Of a stretch of DNA of 45,858 bases, positions 1 to 7,877 are shown piece by piece. Each line of letters opens with the position of its first letter. The first letter of the stretch is position 1. This DNA is from Clostridiales bacterium UBA7044. Lineage in GTDB: Bacteria; Bacillota; Clostridia; Oscillospirales; Oscillospiraceae. Made by a program: the position numbers and the translations under genes. Below the pieces are notes generated by a model, which searched no databases, was not told where the DNA came from, and worked only from the letters and a program-made list of their open reading frames with translations. The DNA lies in the NCBI GenBank assembly GCA_002493965.1, contig DLAP01000008.1:42053-87910 (forward strand). The letters run 5' to 3'.

Positions 1-32
1 AAAAAAAACCCCCGGGGGGGGGGGGGGGGGGG
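1..32. other. Homopolymer runs at window edge, probable assembly artefact
   Basis: The window opens with eight A, five C and nineteen G before recognisable coding sequence starts. The paralogous CotH gene downstream has only a five-G run at the equivalent place (near 2678-2682) and normal coding sequence before it. Such ordered homopolymers at a sequence end are typical of a read or contig terminus rather than biology. The coding frame can be trusted only from about base 33. Confidence 0.75.
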
Positions 33-1412
33 TACACCCTGTCCCTGGTTTTTGAAAATGATGACCTGTTCGGCGAGGACGGGATTTGCGTCACCGGAAA
101 AGAATATGACACATGGTATCTGAACGGCGGCAGCGAGGAAGAGAAGCCGGAAGCGAATTTCTTCAAAAGACAAGAGGTCCCGGTTATTGCGGAAATCCTG
201 GATGCCAACGGGGACGTGATGAACCAAAGCCTGGGCCTCCGGCTGCAAGGCGCAACCGCTCGGGGGGAAGTGAAAAAACGTTTTATTCTGACAGCCCGCT
301 CTGAATACAGTGGCAGCGACATATTTGAAACCAATCTCTATGATGGCGTTACCACACATTCGGTTATGCTCAAATATTACCGCCCTGACGCGTTTGTATC
401 TGACATGGCTGCCGATCGAGATGTTTGCCTTCAAGGCAGCTTACCAACCCGGGTGTACTTAAACGGCGAATATCTATATGACTGTTATATGCTGGAGCGG
501 TATGATACCCATTATTTCCGCCAGCATTATGGCGTTGATGACAGAGTTTTAGTGAAGGGCGGCATAGTGGACGAGAAATCCGACGCTAAAACGAACACAG
601 ATGACTACAGCGAATTTATGTATTGGGTCAGAAATACGGATTTTTCCGATCCGGAACAGTGGGAATCGTTTTGCAGAGAAGCAGATGTCCAAAGCTACAT
701 TGACTACATGTCCATCAATTATTTCCTATGTAACATAGACTTTGATGATGAGCGTAATTATGTCTTATGGCGCAGCCCCGGCTATGGGAAAGGGACATAT
801 GCAGATATGCGATGGAGATGGTGTATCTACGATATTGACGCAATGGAATGGATTGCCAATGACCCAGCCCGTGGCGCCCTGGAAGCAATCAATGTATTTT
901 CATATAGCTCGGACGGAGATCCCTGGAAGGAAGCCCTTACCCATGGCATACATTTCGCGCTGAAAAAGAATCCTGAGTATTGTCGACGATTCACCCTGTC
1001 CTTTATGGACCTGTATAACAATAATTTCTCTCCGGAAAAAGTAGGCCCAGTTCTTAAAAAATATGGTCTACCGGAAAACTGGCAAGACGACTATTTTGAG
1101 AAGCGCCCCGCCTATGCGGTAAAGCACATTGCCGAGGAGTTCCAATTGACAGGGGCTTTAGAGACAGTGACCGTGACCTGCCAGCATCCGGAAATGGGAG
1201 AGGTTACGGTGAATACCTCCCGGATCGATCTCACTGACGGAAGCTGGGAAGGGCAGTATTTTACGGACTATCCCATCGCCGTTACCGCCGAGCCAAAGGA
1301 CGGATATCAATTCTTAGGCTGGAAAGGAGACGCAAACCAGGTAGATTCCACGCTGACTGTTTCCGTGGACGGCGGAATCGCGCTGGAGGCTGTGTTTGCA
1401 AAGAATGAATGA
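33..1412 (+). CDS. CotH kinase family protein, 5' end missing
   Basis: The frame is open from the window edge, giving about 459 residues of a protein whose N terminus lies outside. It aligns along its length with the complete paralogue at 2244-4067 at roughly two-thirds identity by eye, with shared blocks such as LERYDTHYFRQHYG and WRWCIYDID. CotH proteins are atypical protein kinases, first known from spore coat; the Asp residues of the YDID block are probable metal or catalytic residues. The last 75 or so residues (ETVTVTC to LEAVFA) resemble an InlB-type surface repeat. An internal GTG at 216 is not the true start, because homology to the paralogue continues upstream of it. The stop overlaps the VTC gene by four bases (ATGA), so the two are probably translationally coupled. 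The substrate is unknown. Confidence 0.85.
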   Translation, partial: YTLSLVFENDDLFGEDGICVTGKEYDTWYLNGGSEEEKPEANFFKRQEVPVIAEILDANGDVMNQSLGLRLQGATARGEVKKRFILTARSEYSGSDIFETNLYDGVTTHSVMLKYYRPDAFVSDMAADRDVCLQGSLPTRVYLNGEYLYDCYMLERYDTHYFRQHYGVDDRVLVKGGIVDEKSDAKTNTDDYSEFMYWVRNTDFSDPEQWESFCREADVQSYIDYMSINYFLCNIDFDDERNYVLWRSPGYGKGTYADMRWRWCIYDIDAMEWIANDPARGALEAINVFSYSSDGDPWKEALTHGIHFALKKNPEYCRRFTLSFMDLYNNNFSPEKVGPVLKKYGLPENWQDDYFEKRPAYAVKHIAEEFQLTGALETVTVTCQHPEMGEVTVNTSRIDLTDGSWEGQYFTDYPIAVTAEPKDGYQFLGWKGDANQVDSTLTVSVDGGIALEAVFAKNE

Positions 1413-2128
1413 AAGAACCTTATTTGCTTCTGCACCCCGAAGAGAATTGTGAAAAGTTCCGGCATGAACTGAAATATGTCTGCTCCGAGGGAGAATTGCA
1501 GCTCATTTACGCCAGAATCCGGCATTTGTGCCAGCCGGATCCCCATGCTGGACCGGAGGGCGTTTACAACATCCGCAGTGTCTATTTTGACGATCAGGAA
1601 AACAGCTGCTTTTACGACAACGAAAACGGCACGGACCCCCGGGAGAAGTTCCGGATTCGGATCTACAACGGTTCGGATGCACGGATTACCCTGGAATGCA
1701 AGAAAAAAGAAAAGCTGATGACCCACAAGGATATGTGCCCTCTGACAAAAGGGCAGTACGAGAGAATCGTGAGCGGAGAGCTTTCTCAGGAAGACCTGAA
1801 CAGCCCCCTTCTTCGGAAATTCTATACCCGGTATGCCCAGGATCATCTTGTACCCAAGGTGATCGTGGCCTATGAGCGGACACCTTTCGTCTATGGACCC
1901 GGAAACGTCCGGATTACCTTTGACCGGAACATTGGCAGCAGCACAGACGTTGGCAGCTTTTTTGATTCCTACCTGCCCCTGCGCCCGGTGCTGCCTGTGG
2001 GAAAGCACATCCTGGAAGTAAAGTACGATGAATTTCTGCCCGACTTCCTCTACAGCGTCATGAACCTGGGAAGCCTGACCCAGTCGGCGTTTTCCAAATA
2101 TTATCTGTGCAGAAAATTTACGGTGTAA
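1409..2128 (+). CDS. VTC domain-containing polyphosphate polymerase-like protein
   Basis: This 239-residue protein is a free-standing VTC domain, the fold of the eukaryotic vacuolar transporter chaperone catalytic subunit that makes polyphosphate from ATP. Visible family motifs are FRHELKY near residue 20, REKFRIRIYN with its alternating Arg, LECKKKEK, VAYERTPFVY, RITFDRN, LEVKYDEFLPD and the terminal SKYYLCR. These basic and acidic strands line the active tunnel in this family. It starts on the ATGA overlap with the upstream CotH gene. Bacterial VTC proteins are often encoded beside CotH and DUF4956 genes, as here. Product and cellular role in bacteria are inferred, not shown. No signal peptide or membrane segment is apparent, so it should be cytoplasmic. 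Confidence 0.85.
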   Translation: MKEPYLLLHPEENCEKFRHELKYVCSEGELQLIYARIRHLCQPDPHAGPEGVYNIRSVYFDDQENSCFYDNENGTDPREKFRIRIYNGSDARITLECKKKEKLMTHKDMCPLTKGQYERIVSGELSQEDLNSPLLRKFYTRYAQDHLVPKVIVAYERTPFVYGPGNVRITFDRNIGSSTDVGSFFDSYLPLRPVLPVGKHILEVKYDEFLPDFLYSVMNLGSLTQSAFSKYYLCRKFTV

Positions 2129-2142
2129 GGAGAGACAAAGCT

Positions 2143-2247
2143 GTGAGTATTCAACATCGTGAAGAATCCATCCTCATGGCCCTGAGGGAAACATGCCGGG
2201 AAGGGGCATCCTTGGGCCGGTTGGGGTGTGACAGGTATTTCAGATGA
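2143..2247 (+). pseudogene. Remnant of a DUF4956 gene (5' end only)
   Basis: Bases 2126-2180 match the start of the intact DUF4956 gene at 4143 onward. The leader TAAGGAGAGACAAA is identical, followed by a GTG (instead of ATG) start and codons for SIQ, with further matches through TGAAGAATCC. After about 15 codons the similarity ends. The GTG frame stays open for 34 codons and its stop overlaps the next CotH start (2244) by four bases, so it may still act as a leader peptide coupling translation. I read it as the residue of a deleted second DUF4956 gene. A short coupling ORF without ancestry is the alternative. Confidence 0.55.
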
Positions 2248-4067
2248 GGGCCAGAGAAAAGATCCTGATTGTCTCCCTTCTGCTGCTGGTCGGAACGCTG
2301 TGCTGGTTTTCCTGGTCCCACATGGAGAATGTTGCGCCCACACCGGAGCCTTCCCATTGGGGCGGCTACTATGACGAGGCCTTTACCCTGCGCCTGTCCG
2401 CACCGAAAAATGGGACTATCTACTATACTACGGACGGCAGCCTCCCTACCGCTGATTCTCAGAAATATGTGGATGGGATTCCCATTCGGAATCGAAGCGG
2501 CGAGCCCAATCGCTACGCTTCCCAGCAGAGGGTGGTGACAAGCTGGAGCAGTTACACGCCAGACCCAACGCCGGTAGAAAAGGGAACGGTGGTTCGGGCG
2601 GTGTTTGTGAGCCGTTTGGGGTTTTCCAGTGAGGTGCTGACCCAGACCTATTTCGTAGGGATCCAGCCGCCGGAACGGGGGTACACTCTGTCGATTGTGT
2701 TTGAAAATGACGACCTGTTTGGTGAGGACGGCATTTGTGTCACCGGGAAAGAATATGACAGCTGGTATACCTCCGGCGGCGGGGAGGAAGAGAAACCGGA
2801 GCCGAATTTCATGAAGAAACTGGAGGTCCCGGTCATAGCGGAAATCCTGGATACCCAGGGAGATATTCTGAACCAGACGCTGGGTCTTCGGGTGCAGGGC
2901 TACTCAAGCAGGTACGAACCGCAAAAGCGGTTTGCCCTGACGGCCCGCTCCAAATACAGCGGCACCGACGTGTTGGATGCCATGTTGTATGATGGGATTA
3001 CCACCCATTCCGTCATGCTGAAGGATCGTCTTACCGACGCGATGATTCAGGACCTGTTTTCCGACCGGGCAGTTTCAACCCAGGGCTGTATACCGGTTCA
3101 GGTATACTTAAATGGAGAATTTCTCTATAGCAGCTTCCTGCTGGAACGGTACGACACCCATTACTTCCGCCAGCACTATGGAATCAGCAATCGTATTTTG
3201 GTGAAAAACGGCTTCCCGGATCAGGAGCCATCCGTCTATTCGGAGACGGATTATTACGAGTACGAGTATTTCCTGAATTGGATCAACGAAACAGACTTTT
3301 CTGGCCCGGAGCAGTGGGAACAGTTTTGCGAGAAAGCGGATGCCCAGAGCTTCATCGACTATATGTGCATCAACTATTATCTGTGCAACGTTGATTTCAG
3401 CGATTGGTGGAATCAGGTTTTGTGGCGCAGTCCTGTCCTGGGGCAGGAACCCTATGGGGATATGCGCTGGCGGTGGTGTATCTACGATATTGATGCCCTC
3501 ATGTGGTATTTTGGGGATCCATATCCGGGAGGCGCGGAGGAAATCAGTATTTTCTCCATCGCCAGCCAGTTAGACCCGAGAACAGAGCCACCCCTTTTCA
3601 GTACGCACAATGCCTTAAAAAGTAACCCGGAATACTGCCGCCGGTTTGTTCTGTCCTTCATGGACATCTGCAACAATAATCTGTCCACTGAGAATACGGA
3701 TGCCATGCTGGCAAAGTACGGTTACACGCCGGATTGGGGGGATGGATATTTCCGAAAGCGTCCCGACTATGCCCCCGGCCACCTTGCGGAGGAGTTCGGC
3801 CTGACGGGATCCCTGGAAACGGTGAGCGTGATCTGTGCGCATCCGGAAATGGGAGAGGTTATGGTGAATACCTCTCAGATCGACCTCTCCGATGGAAGCT
3901 GGACGGGGAAGTACTTTACGGACTACCCCATCACTGTTACCGCCGTTCCGAAAGAGGGGTACCGGTTCCTGGGTTGGAAGGGAGACGCGGATCAAGCTGA
4001 GAGCGTGCTGACCTGTGCCGTTGACGGCGGGATTACGCTGGAAGCGGTATTCGCGGAGGAAAAATGA
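2244..4067 (+). CDS. CotH kinase family protein with chitobiase-like N-terminal domain
   Basis: The 607-residue protein is complete. Residues 5-25 are a hydrophobic signal or anchor segment. Residues about 33-140 look like a chitobiase/hexosaminidase C-terminal type beta-sandwich (YYTTDGSLPT, VVRAVFVS). Residues about 150-530 are the CotH kinase-like domain, with LERYDTHYFRQHYG, an NYYLCNVDF block and WRWCIYDIDA. The last 75 residues are an InlB-like repeat ending GYRFLGWKGD and LEAVFAEEK. The architecture indicates an extracytoplasmic, surface-associated protein that may phosphorylate an envelope protein; this is inference. No strong ribosome binding site precedes 2244, but a 34-codon frame ends on it with an ATGA overlap, suggesting coupling. 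It is a tandem paralogue of the gene at the window start. Confidence 0.88.
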   Translation: MRAREKILIVSLLLLVGTLCWFSWSHMENVAPTPEPSHWGGYYDEAFTLRLSAPKNGTIYYTTDGSLPTADSQKYVDGIPIRNRSGEPNRYASQQRVVTSWSSYTPDPTPVEKGTVVRAVFVSRLGFSSEVLTQTYFVGIQPPERGYTLSIVFENDDLFGEDGICVTGKEYDSWYTSGGGEEEKPEPNFMKKLEVPVIAEILDTQGDILNQTLGLRVQGYSSRYEPQKRFALTARSKYSGTDVLDAMLYDGITTHSVMLKDRLTDAMIQDLFSDRAVSTQGCIPVQVYLNGEFLYSSFLLERYDTHYFRQHYGISNRILVKNGFPDQEPSVYSETDYYEYEYFLNWINETDFSGPEQWEQFCEKADAQSFIDYMCINYYLCNVDFSDWWNQVLWRSPVLGQEPYGDMRWRWCIYDIDALMWYFGDPYPGGAEEISIFSIASQLDPRTEPPLFSTHNALKSNPEYCRRFVLSFMDICNNNLSTENTDAMLAKYGYTPDWGDGYFRKRPDYAPGHLAEEFGLTGSLETVSVICAHPEMGEVMVNTSQIDLSDGSWTGKYFTDYPITVTAVPKEGYRFLGWKGDADQAESVLTCAVDGGITLEAVFAEEK

Positions 4068-4144
4068 AGCATAATGGACTCCTTTTACTCCATCCATAAA
4101 GCCATAGGGCGCTTTTGAAATATGAGTTTCGAAAAATAACATAA
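4064..4144 (+). pseudogene. Remnant of a VTC polymerase gene (5' end only)
   Basis: An ATG overlaps the CotH stop as ATGA, exactly as in the intact CotH-VTC junction at 1409. Read in that frame, the first codons encode MK followed by LLLLHP and a TAA at 4097. Beyond the stop the same frame gives HRALLKYEFRK, resembling the FRHELKY motif near the start of the intact VTC protein. It ends at TAA 4142-4144, directly before the ribosome binding site of the DUF4956 gene. The catalytic body is missing. The match is short, so ancestry is likely but not certain. Confidence 0.55.
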
Positions 4145-4158
4145 GGAGAGACAAAACC

Positions 4159-4830
4159 ATGAGCATTCAAGATATTGTGAAAAAATCCTTTTTGAGCCAG
4201 TTTAATTCTGACATTTCCACCACCTCCCTGCTGGTGACACTTCTGGTGACAGCCCTGATCGGCTGCTATATTCTCCTGGTGTACCGGGTGGTGTGCCGGA
4301 AAGCGTTTTACTCCAAATCCTTCGCCATCTCCCTGCCGGTGATTGCCATGATCACCGCGGCGATTATCGTGGCAATTCAGTCCAACGCGGTAATCTCCCT
4401 GGGCATGGTGGGCGCCCTGTCCATCGTCCGGTTCCGGACGGCGGTGAAGGAGCCCATGGACCTGGCGTTCCTGTTCTGGTCGATTTCCACGGGCATCATC
4501 TGCGGCGCGTCCCTGCTGGAGGTTGCCGTGGTGTCCGCGCTGATGATCACCATTGTGATGCTGGCGCTTCACTTTGTGCCCCATGTGAAGCCCGCCCTGC
4601 TGCTGCTCGTCAGTGGTACGGACCCGAAGCTTCAGGCAGATCTGGAGCAGGTGCTGAAAGCGAATACCGCCTTCTATAAGATCAAGTCCCGGAATGTTTC
4701 CGCCGGAAGCATTGACATGATCGTGGAGCTGAAGACGAAAGAAGAAATGGGACTGGTGGAAAAGGTGCTGGCAGTTCCCAGCGTGGAACGGGCCACCCTG
4801 ATGACCCATGACGGTGAGGTTACTTACTGA
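4159..4830 (+). CDS. DUF4956 family membrane protein
   Basis: The 223-residue protein has hydrophobic segments near residues 20-42, 52-72, 78-95 and 100-135, then a soluble C-terminal domain of about 85 residues. The signature GALSIVRFRTA followed by KEPMDLAFLF is the hallmark of DUF4956. The family has no assigned biochemical activity but is repeatedly found beside VTC polymerase and CotH genes, which suggests a membrane partner of the polyphosphate system. AAGGAGAG lies ten bases before the ATG. A hairpin terminator follows at 4850. An equivalent gene is reduced to a stub at 2143 in the first copy of the cassette. Confidence 0.88.
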   Translation: MSIQDIVKKSFLSQFNSDISTTSLLVTLLVTALIGCYILLVYRVVCRKAFYSKSFAISLPVIAMITAAIIVAIQSNAVISLGMVGALSIVRFRTAVKEPMDLAFLFWSISTGIICGASLLEVAVVSALMITIVMLALHFVPHVKPALLLLVSGTDPKLQADLEQVLKANTAFYKIKSRNVSAGSIDMIVELKTKEEMGLVEKVLAVPSVERATLMTHDGEVTY

Positions 4831-4849
4831 GAATCCGGCAATAAACGAA

Positions 4850-4877
4850 AACCCCGCTTCAAAACAGAAGCGGGGTT
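4850..4877. terminator. Bidirectional intrinsic terminator
   Basis: An 11-bp perfect stem (AACCCCGCTTC with its complement) has a six-base loop. It lies after the DUF4956 gene on the plus strand and overlaps the stop codon of the minus-strand regulator. On the minus strand it is followed by TTTCGTTTATT, so it can serve both convergent genes. Confidence 0.75.
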
Positions 4878-5070
4878 AATCATGGAAGCACACCACATCG
4901 TTTGGGGTGCAGCTTAGAATCACGCACAGCTTTTCCAGTGTCAGCAGGGTGATGTTTTTGCCCTTTTTTAGGGCGTCCAAGGTTTTGTTGTCAATGCCTT
5001 CCTGCAGAAGCCGGTACTGGCTGATATTCTTTTGTTTCATGGTTTCCCAGAGAGGAGAATAATCTACCAT
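4876..5070 (-). CDS. Small Cro/C1-type helix-turn-helix regulator
   Basis: The preferred start at 5070 gives 64 residues beginning MVDYSPLWETM and is preceded by AGGGA five bases upstream. A longer frame to 5115 has no ribosome binding site. The body SQYRLLQEGIDNKTLDALKK is the helix-turn-helix, and the ending LEKLCVILSCTPNDVV is the usual fourth-helix end of this short, free-standing XRE/HTH_26 type. These proteins are common in Firmicutes as stand-alone transcription regulators with no ligand domain. It lies downstream of the ABC exporter on the same strand, separated by a hairpin. The target is unknown. Confidence 0.8.
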   Translation of the reverse strand: MVDYSPLWETMKQKNISQYRLLQEGIDNKTLDALKKGKNITLLTLEKLCVILSCTPNDVVCFHD

Positions 5071-5101
5071 ATTATCCCTGCTTTCTAACTGTATTTGGTA
5101 C

Positions 5102-5140
5102 AGGCGGGAACGCACCCTTTGGGGCCGTTCCCGCCTTTTA
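5102..5140. terminator. Intrinsic terminator between ABC exporter and regulator
   Basis: AGGCGGGAACG pairs with CGTTCCCGCCT around a 14-base loop. It is followed by TTTTA on the plus strand and has no clear T run on the minus strand. It lies just after the exporter stop codon, so it probably ends or attenuates the exporter transcript before the small regulator. Confidence 0.6.
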
Positions 5141-5146
5141 GAAATG

Positions 5147-6910
5147 TTACTGCATTGCGCTCAGCGCCAGGGCATTTTGCGTCTTATACAGCTGGGCGTA
5201 AATTCCATCGGTTTTCAGCAGTGTCTCATGGGAGCCGCATTCCGTAATCACCCCGTCAGCAATGGAGATGATCCGGTCAGCGCTGCGGATGGTGCTTAAG
5301 CGGTGGGCGATAATCAGCGTGGTACGGCCCACGGCCAGGTTATCAAAGGCCCGCTGGATCTTGGCCTCGGTGACGGAGTCCAGAGCGGAGGTAGCCTCGT
5401 CCAGGATCAGAATGGGCGGATTTTTCAGGAAGATCCGGGCAATGGCAATACGCTGCTTCTGTCCGCCGGAGAGAAGCGTGCCCCGCTCGCCCACATAGGT
5501 CTGCATCCCGTCGGGCATGGCGAGAATGTCGTCGTAGATCTCCGCCTTCTTCGCTGCCTCAATGACCTCCTCCATAGTGGCGCCGGGTTTACCGTAGCGG
5601 ATGTTCTCGAAGATGGTGTCAGCAAAGAGGAATACATCCTGCTGGACGATGCCCACATTCTCGTGGAGGCTCTGCTGGGTAATCTGCCGGATATCCATAC
5701 CGTCAATGGAGATACTGCCGGAGGTCACATCATAGAATCTGGGAATCAGCTGACACAGGGTGGATTTGCCGCCGCCGGAGGGGCCTACAATGGCGAGAGT
5801 TTCGCCGGGAGAGACCTGGAGGGACACATCATGGAGTACGGCCAGATTCCCGTCATAGGCGAAGGAAACATGATCCACGGCAATTTCGCCCCGGACGTTT
5901 TGCAGGGGCAGGGCGCCTTCCGAATCGGCAATGGTAGGCTGCGTGCGCATGACCTCCACAAACCGGTTCAGCCCCGCAAACCCGTTGGCGAAGAGTTCGG
6001 AAAAGTTACTGAGCTTGCGCATGGGGTTGACAAAGGAGGAAATGTACAGAGTAAAGGTCAGCAGATCCCGATAGTCCATGCTGCCCTTCATAACGAACCA
6101 GCCGCCAAAGCCGATGACGATGACGTTAAGAATGCACAGGAAAAACTCCGTGGTGCTGTTAAACAGGCCCATGGCTTTGTGAAACTCCCGTTTGGAGGTC
6201 TTGTAGACCTGGTTGGCGGCGTCAAACCGGGCGCCCTCCACAGTTTCGTTGGCGAAAGCTTTGGTGGTGCGGATGCCGGAAAGGCTGCTCTCGATCTCCT
6301 GATTGATATGGCCTGTCTTCTCCTTGGCGGCAGCGGAGGCCCGGCCCAACCTGCGGCGCATGGCCATGACCACGATCAGAAAGACCGGAATGGTCAGGGC
6401 CACAGGAATGACAAGCTGCCAGCGGATGGAGGCCATGACAATGAGTGCGCCGATGATGGTGAGGATGGAGGTCAGCAGATCCTCCGGGCCGTGGTGGGCA
6501 AGCTCCGTCAGCTCGAACAGATCGCTGGTGAGCCGGGCCATCAGCTTGCCGGTGCGGTTCTGGTCATAGAAATCAAAACTCAGTTCCTGCATATGGTGGA
6601 ACAGGTCCCGCCGGATGTCCGCTTCCACCCGAATGCCGAAGGTGTGGCCGTAGTATGCCACAATGAAGTTAAGCCCGGAGCGGAGCAGATAGCATCCAAA
6701 TACCACGGCCATAACGGTAAAAAAGGTGTGGTAAGCCTGATTTGGCAGCATATCATACAGGGCGCTGCGGGTCACCAGGGGAAAGGCCAGATCGATGGCG
6801 GCGATTCCGGTGGCGCAGAGAATATCGATGGTGAATAAAAATTTGTGATTTTTAAAATAGCGCAAAAAAATCATCAGCGGTGACAAACGCTGATAGTCCT
6901 TCGTTGTCAT
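5147..6910 (-). CDS. ABC transporter, fused permease and ATPase (exporter type)
   Basis: The 587-residue half-transporter has a six-helix type I exporter membrane domain over residues about 20-310 and a nucleotide-binding domain over about 335-575. ATPase motifs are complete: Walker A GPSGGGKST, signature LSGGQKQR, Walker B ILILDEATSALD and the H-loop in IIAHRLSTI. It probably works as a homodimer in the cytoplasmic membrane, exporting a lipid, peptide or drug; the substrate cannot be read from the sequence. No partner half-transporter is adjacent. AAGGAGG lies upstream of the ATG and a good promoter sits at 6936-6964. It resembles the MsbA/LmrA/YknUV group, but I would not name it further. 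Confidence 0.9.
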   Translation of the reverse strand: MTTKDYQRLSPLMIFLRYFKNHKFLFTIDILCATGIAAIDLAFPLVTRSALYDMLPNQAYHTFFTVMAVVFGCYLLRSGLNFIVAYYGHTFGIRVEADIRRDLFHHMQELSFDFYDQNRTGKLMARLTSDLFELTELAHHGPEDLLTSILTIIGALIVMASIRWQLVIPVALTIPVFLIVVMAMRRRLGRASAAAKEKTGHINQEIESSLSGIRTTKAFANETVEGARFDAANQVYKTSKREFHKAMGLFNSTTEFFLCILNVIVIGFGGWFVMKGSMDYRDLLTFTLYISSFVNPMRKLSNFSELFANGFAGLNRFVEVMRTQPTIADSEGALPLQNVRGEIAVDHVSFAYDGNLAVLHDVSLQVSPGETLAIVGPSGGGKSTLCQLIPRFYDVTSGSISIDGMDIRQITQQSLHENVGIVQQDVFLFADTIFENIRYGKPGATMEEVIEAAKKAEIYDDILAMPDGMQTYVGERGTLLSGGQKQRIAIARIFLKNPPILILDEATSALDSVTEAKIQRAFDNLAVGRTTLIIAHRLSTIRSADRIISIADGVITECGSHETLLKTDGIYAQLYKTQNALALSAMQ

Positions 6911-6935
6911 AACTTTACCTCCTTATTTCTGCCCT

Positions 6936-6964
6936 ACTATACCATGTTTTGCGGGAAAAGTAAA
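6936..6964 (-). promoter_or_regulatory. Sigma-A type promoter of the ABC exporter
   Basis: On the minus strand, TTTACT (6964-6959) and TATAGT (6941-6936) are separated by 17 bases, with TGG just upstream of the -10 as an extended element. It lies about 25 bases before the start codon, implying a short leader. Confidence 0.6.
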
Positions 6965-6998
6965 GAGTAAGGGGAAAAAAGAGACGGGAAAAACGTAC

Positions 6999-7026
6999 TT
7001 GCAAAAGCAGGGGAACTTGGTATAAT
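6999..7026 (+). promoter_or_regulatory. Sigma-A type promoter of the rRNA methyltransferase-dprA unit
   Basis: TTGCAA (6999-7004) and a consensus TATAAT (7021-7026) are 16 bases apart, with TGG forming an extended -10. It is divergent from the exporter promoter about 35 bases away. The following start codon is at 7096. Confidence 0.7.
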
Positions 7027-7095
7027 AGCGGTAAGAATAAAGAAGAACCATTTTGCCCCCTGGAAGGGGCGACTGTACCGGAAGGAGGCCCAGCC

Positions 7096-7848
7096 GTGGA
7101 AGAAATCAGGATCACATCCCGAAAAAATCCCACATTGCAGCAGGTAAGAAAGCTTTTGTCATCCAGAAAGGCCCGGGAGGAAGCGGGCCTGTTTGTCTCC
7201 GACGGTTTGAAGCTCTTGAAGGAAGCGGTTCAGCACTGCCCGGAGAGGCTGGATACGGTGATCCTCTCCGACGGTGTAGCGGCGGAAATTCCGGAGGAGG
7301 TGCGGCAGATCCGGGTGCCGGAGGACGTGATGGCGTCCATTTCTCCTATGGAGACACCCCAGGGGGCGGTTTTCCTGTGCCGGCTGCCGGAAAAGAAGGG
7401 CTTCACTGCGAAGCCTAAGATGCTCCTGCTGGATGGCGTTCAGGACCCGGGCAATCTAGGCACGATCTTGCGGACGGCGGACGCCTTGGATGTCCCTGTG
7501 GTAGTGCTGGAGGGCTGTGCCGATCCGTACAGTCATAAGGTGGTCAGAGCCAGCATGGGGGCGGTGTTTCGTGTCCCGGTGGTGCAAGCAGGGTGGGAAG
7601 AAGTGTCCAGTGCCTGCCGGGAGGCGGGCATTCCCGTGGCGGTGACAGCCCTGAGCAGCCGGGCAAGAGACATTCGGAGCGCCTCCCTGGGAAAGATGGC
7701 GGTGGTCATCGGCAGCGAGGGCCAGGGTGTCCGGCGGGAGATTTTAGATTGTGCGGACGAAGAACTGATCATTCCCATGAACCCCCATTGCGAGTCGTTA
7801 AATGCCGCTGTGGCAGCAGCGATTGTGATGTGGCAGATGCGGGGATAG
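7096..7848 (+). CDS. TrmH/SpoU family RNA 2'-O-methyltransferase
   Basis: The 250-residue protein starts at GTG with GAAGGAGG about nine bases upstream. The N-terminal quarter (ITSRKNPTLQQVRKLL to LFVSDGLKLL) is the substrate-binding domain of the RlmB/TsnR type. The C-terminal domain carries the three SpoU motifs that form the knotted SAM site: LDGVQDPGNLGTILRTADA, VIGSEGQGV and IPMNPHCESLNAAVAAAI. It should transfer a methyl group from SAM to a ribose 2'-hydroxyl in rRNA; the exact nucleotide is not predictable. dprA follows after 29 bases, so the two are probably co-transcribed. Confidence 0.9.
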   Translation: MEEIRITSRKNPTLQQVRKLLSSRKAREEAGLFVSDGLKLLKEAVQHCPERLDTVILSDGVAAEIPEEVRQIRVPEDVMASISPMETPQGAVFLCRLPEKKGFTAKPKMLLLDGVQDPGNLGTILRTADALDVPVVVLEGCADPYSHKVVRASMGAVFRVPVVQAGWEEVSSACREAGIPVAVTALSSRARDIRSASLGKMAVVIGSEGQGVRREILDCADEELIIPMNPHCESLNAAVAAAIVMWQMRG

Positions 7849-7877
7849 AATGCCCCAGAGATAGAAAGGGGAAAACC

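Noticed and set aside
5303..6838. 511-codon open frame on the plus strand
   Set aside because: It is antisense to the ABC exporter, whose motifs are complete. The product is Gly/His/Asp-rich nonsense, and there is no ribosome binding site.
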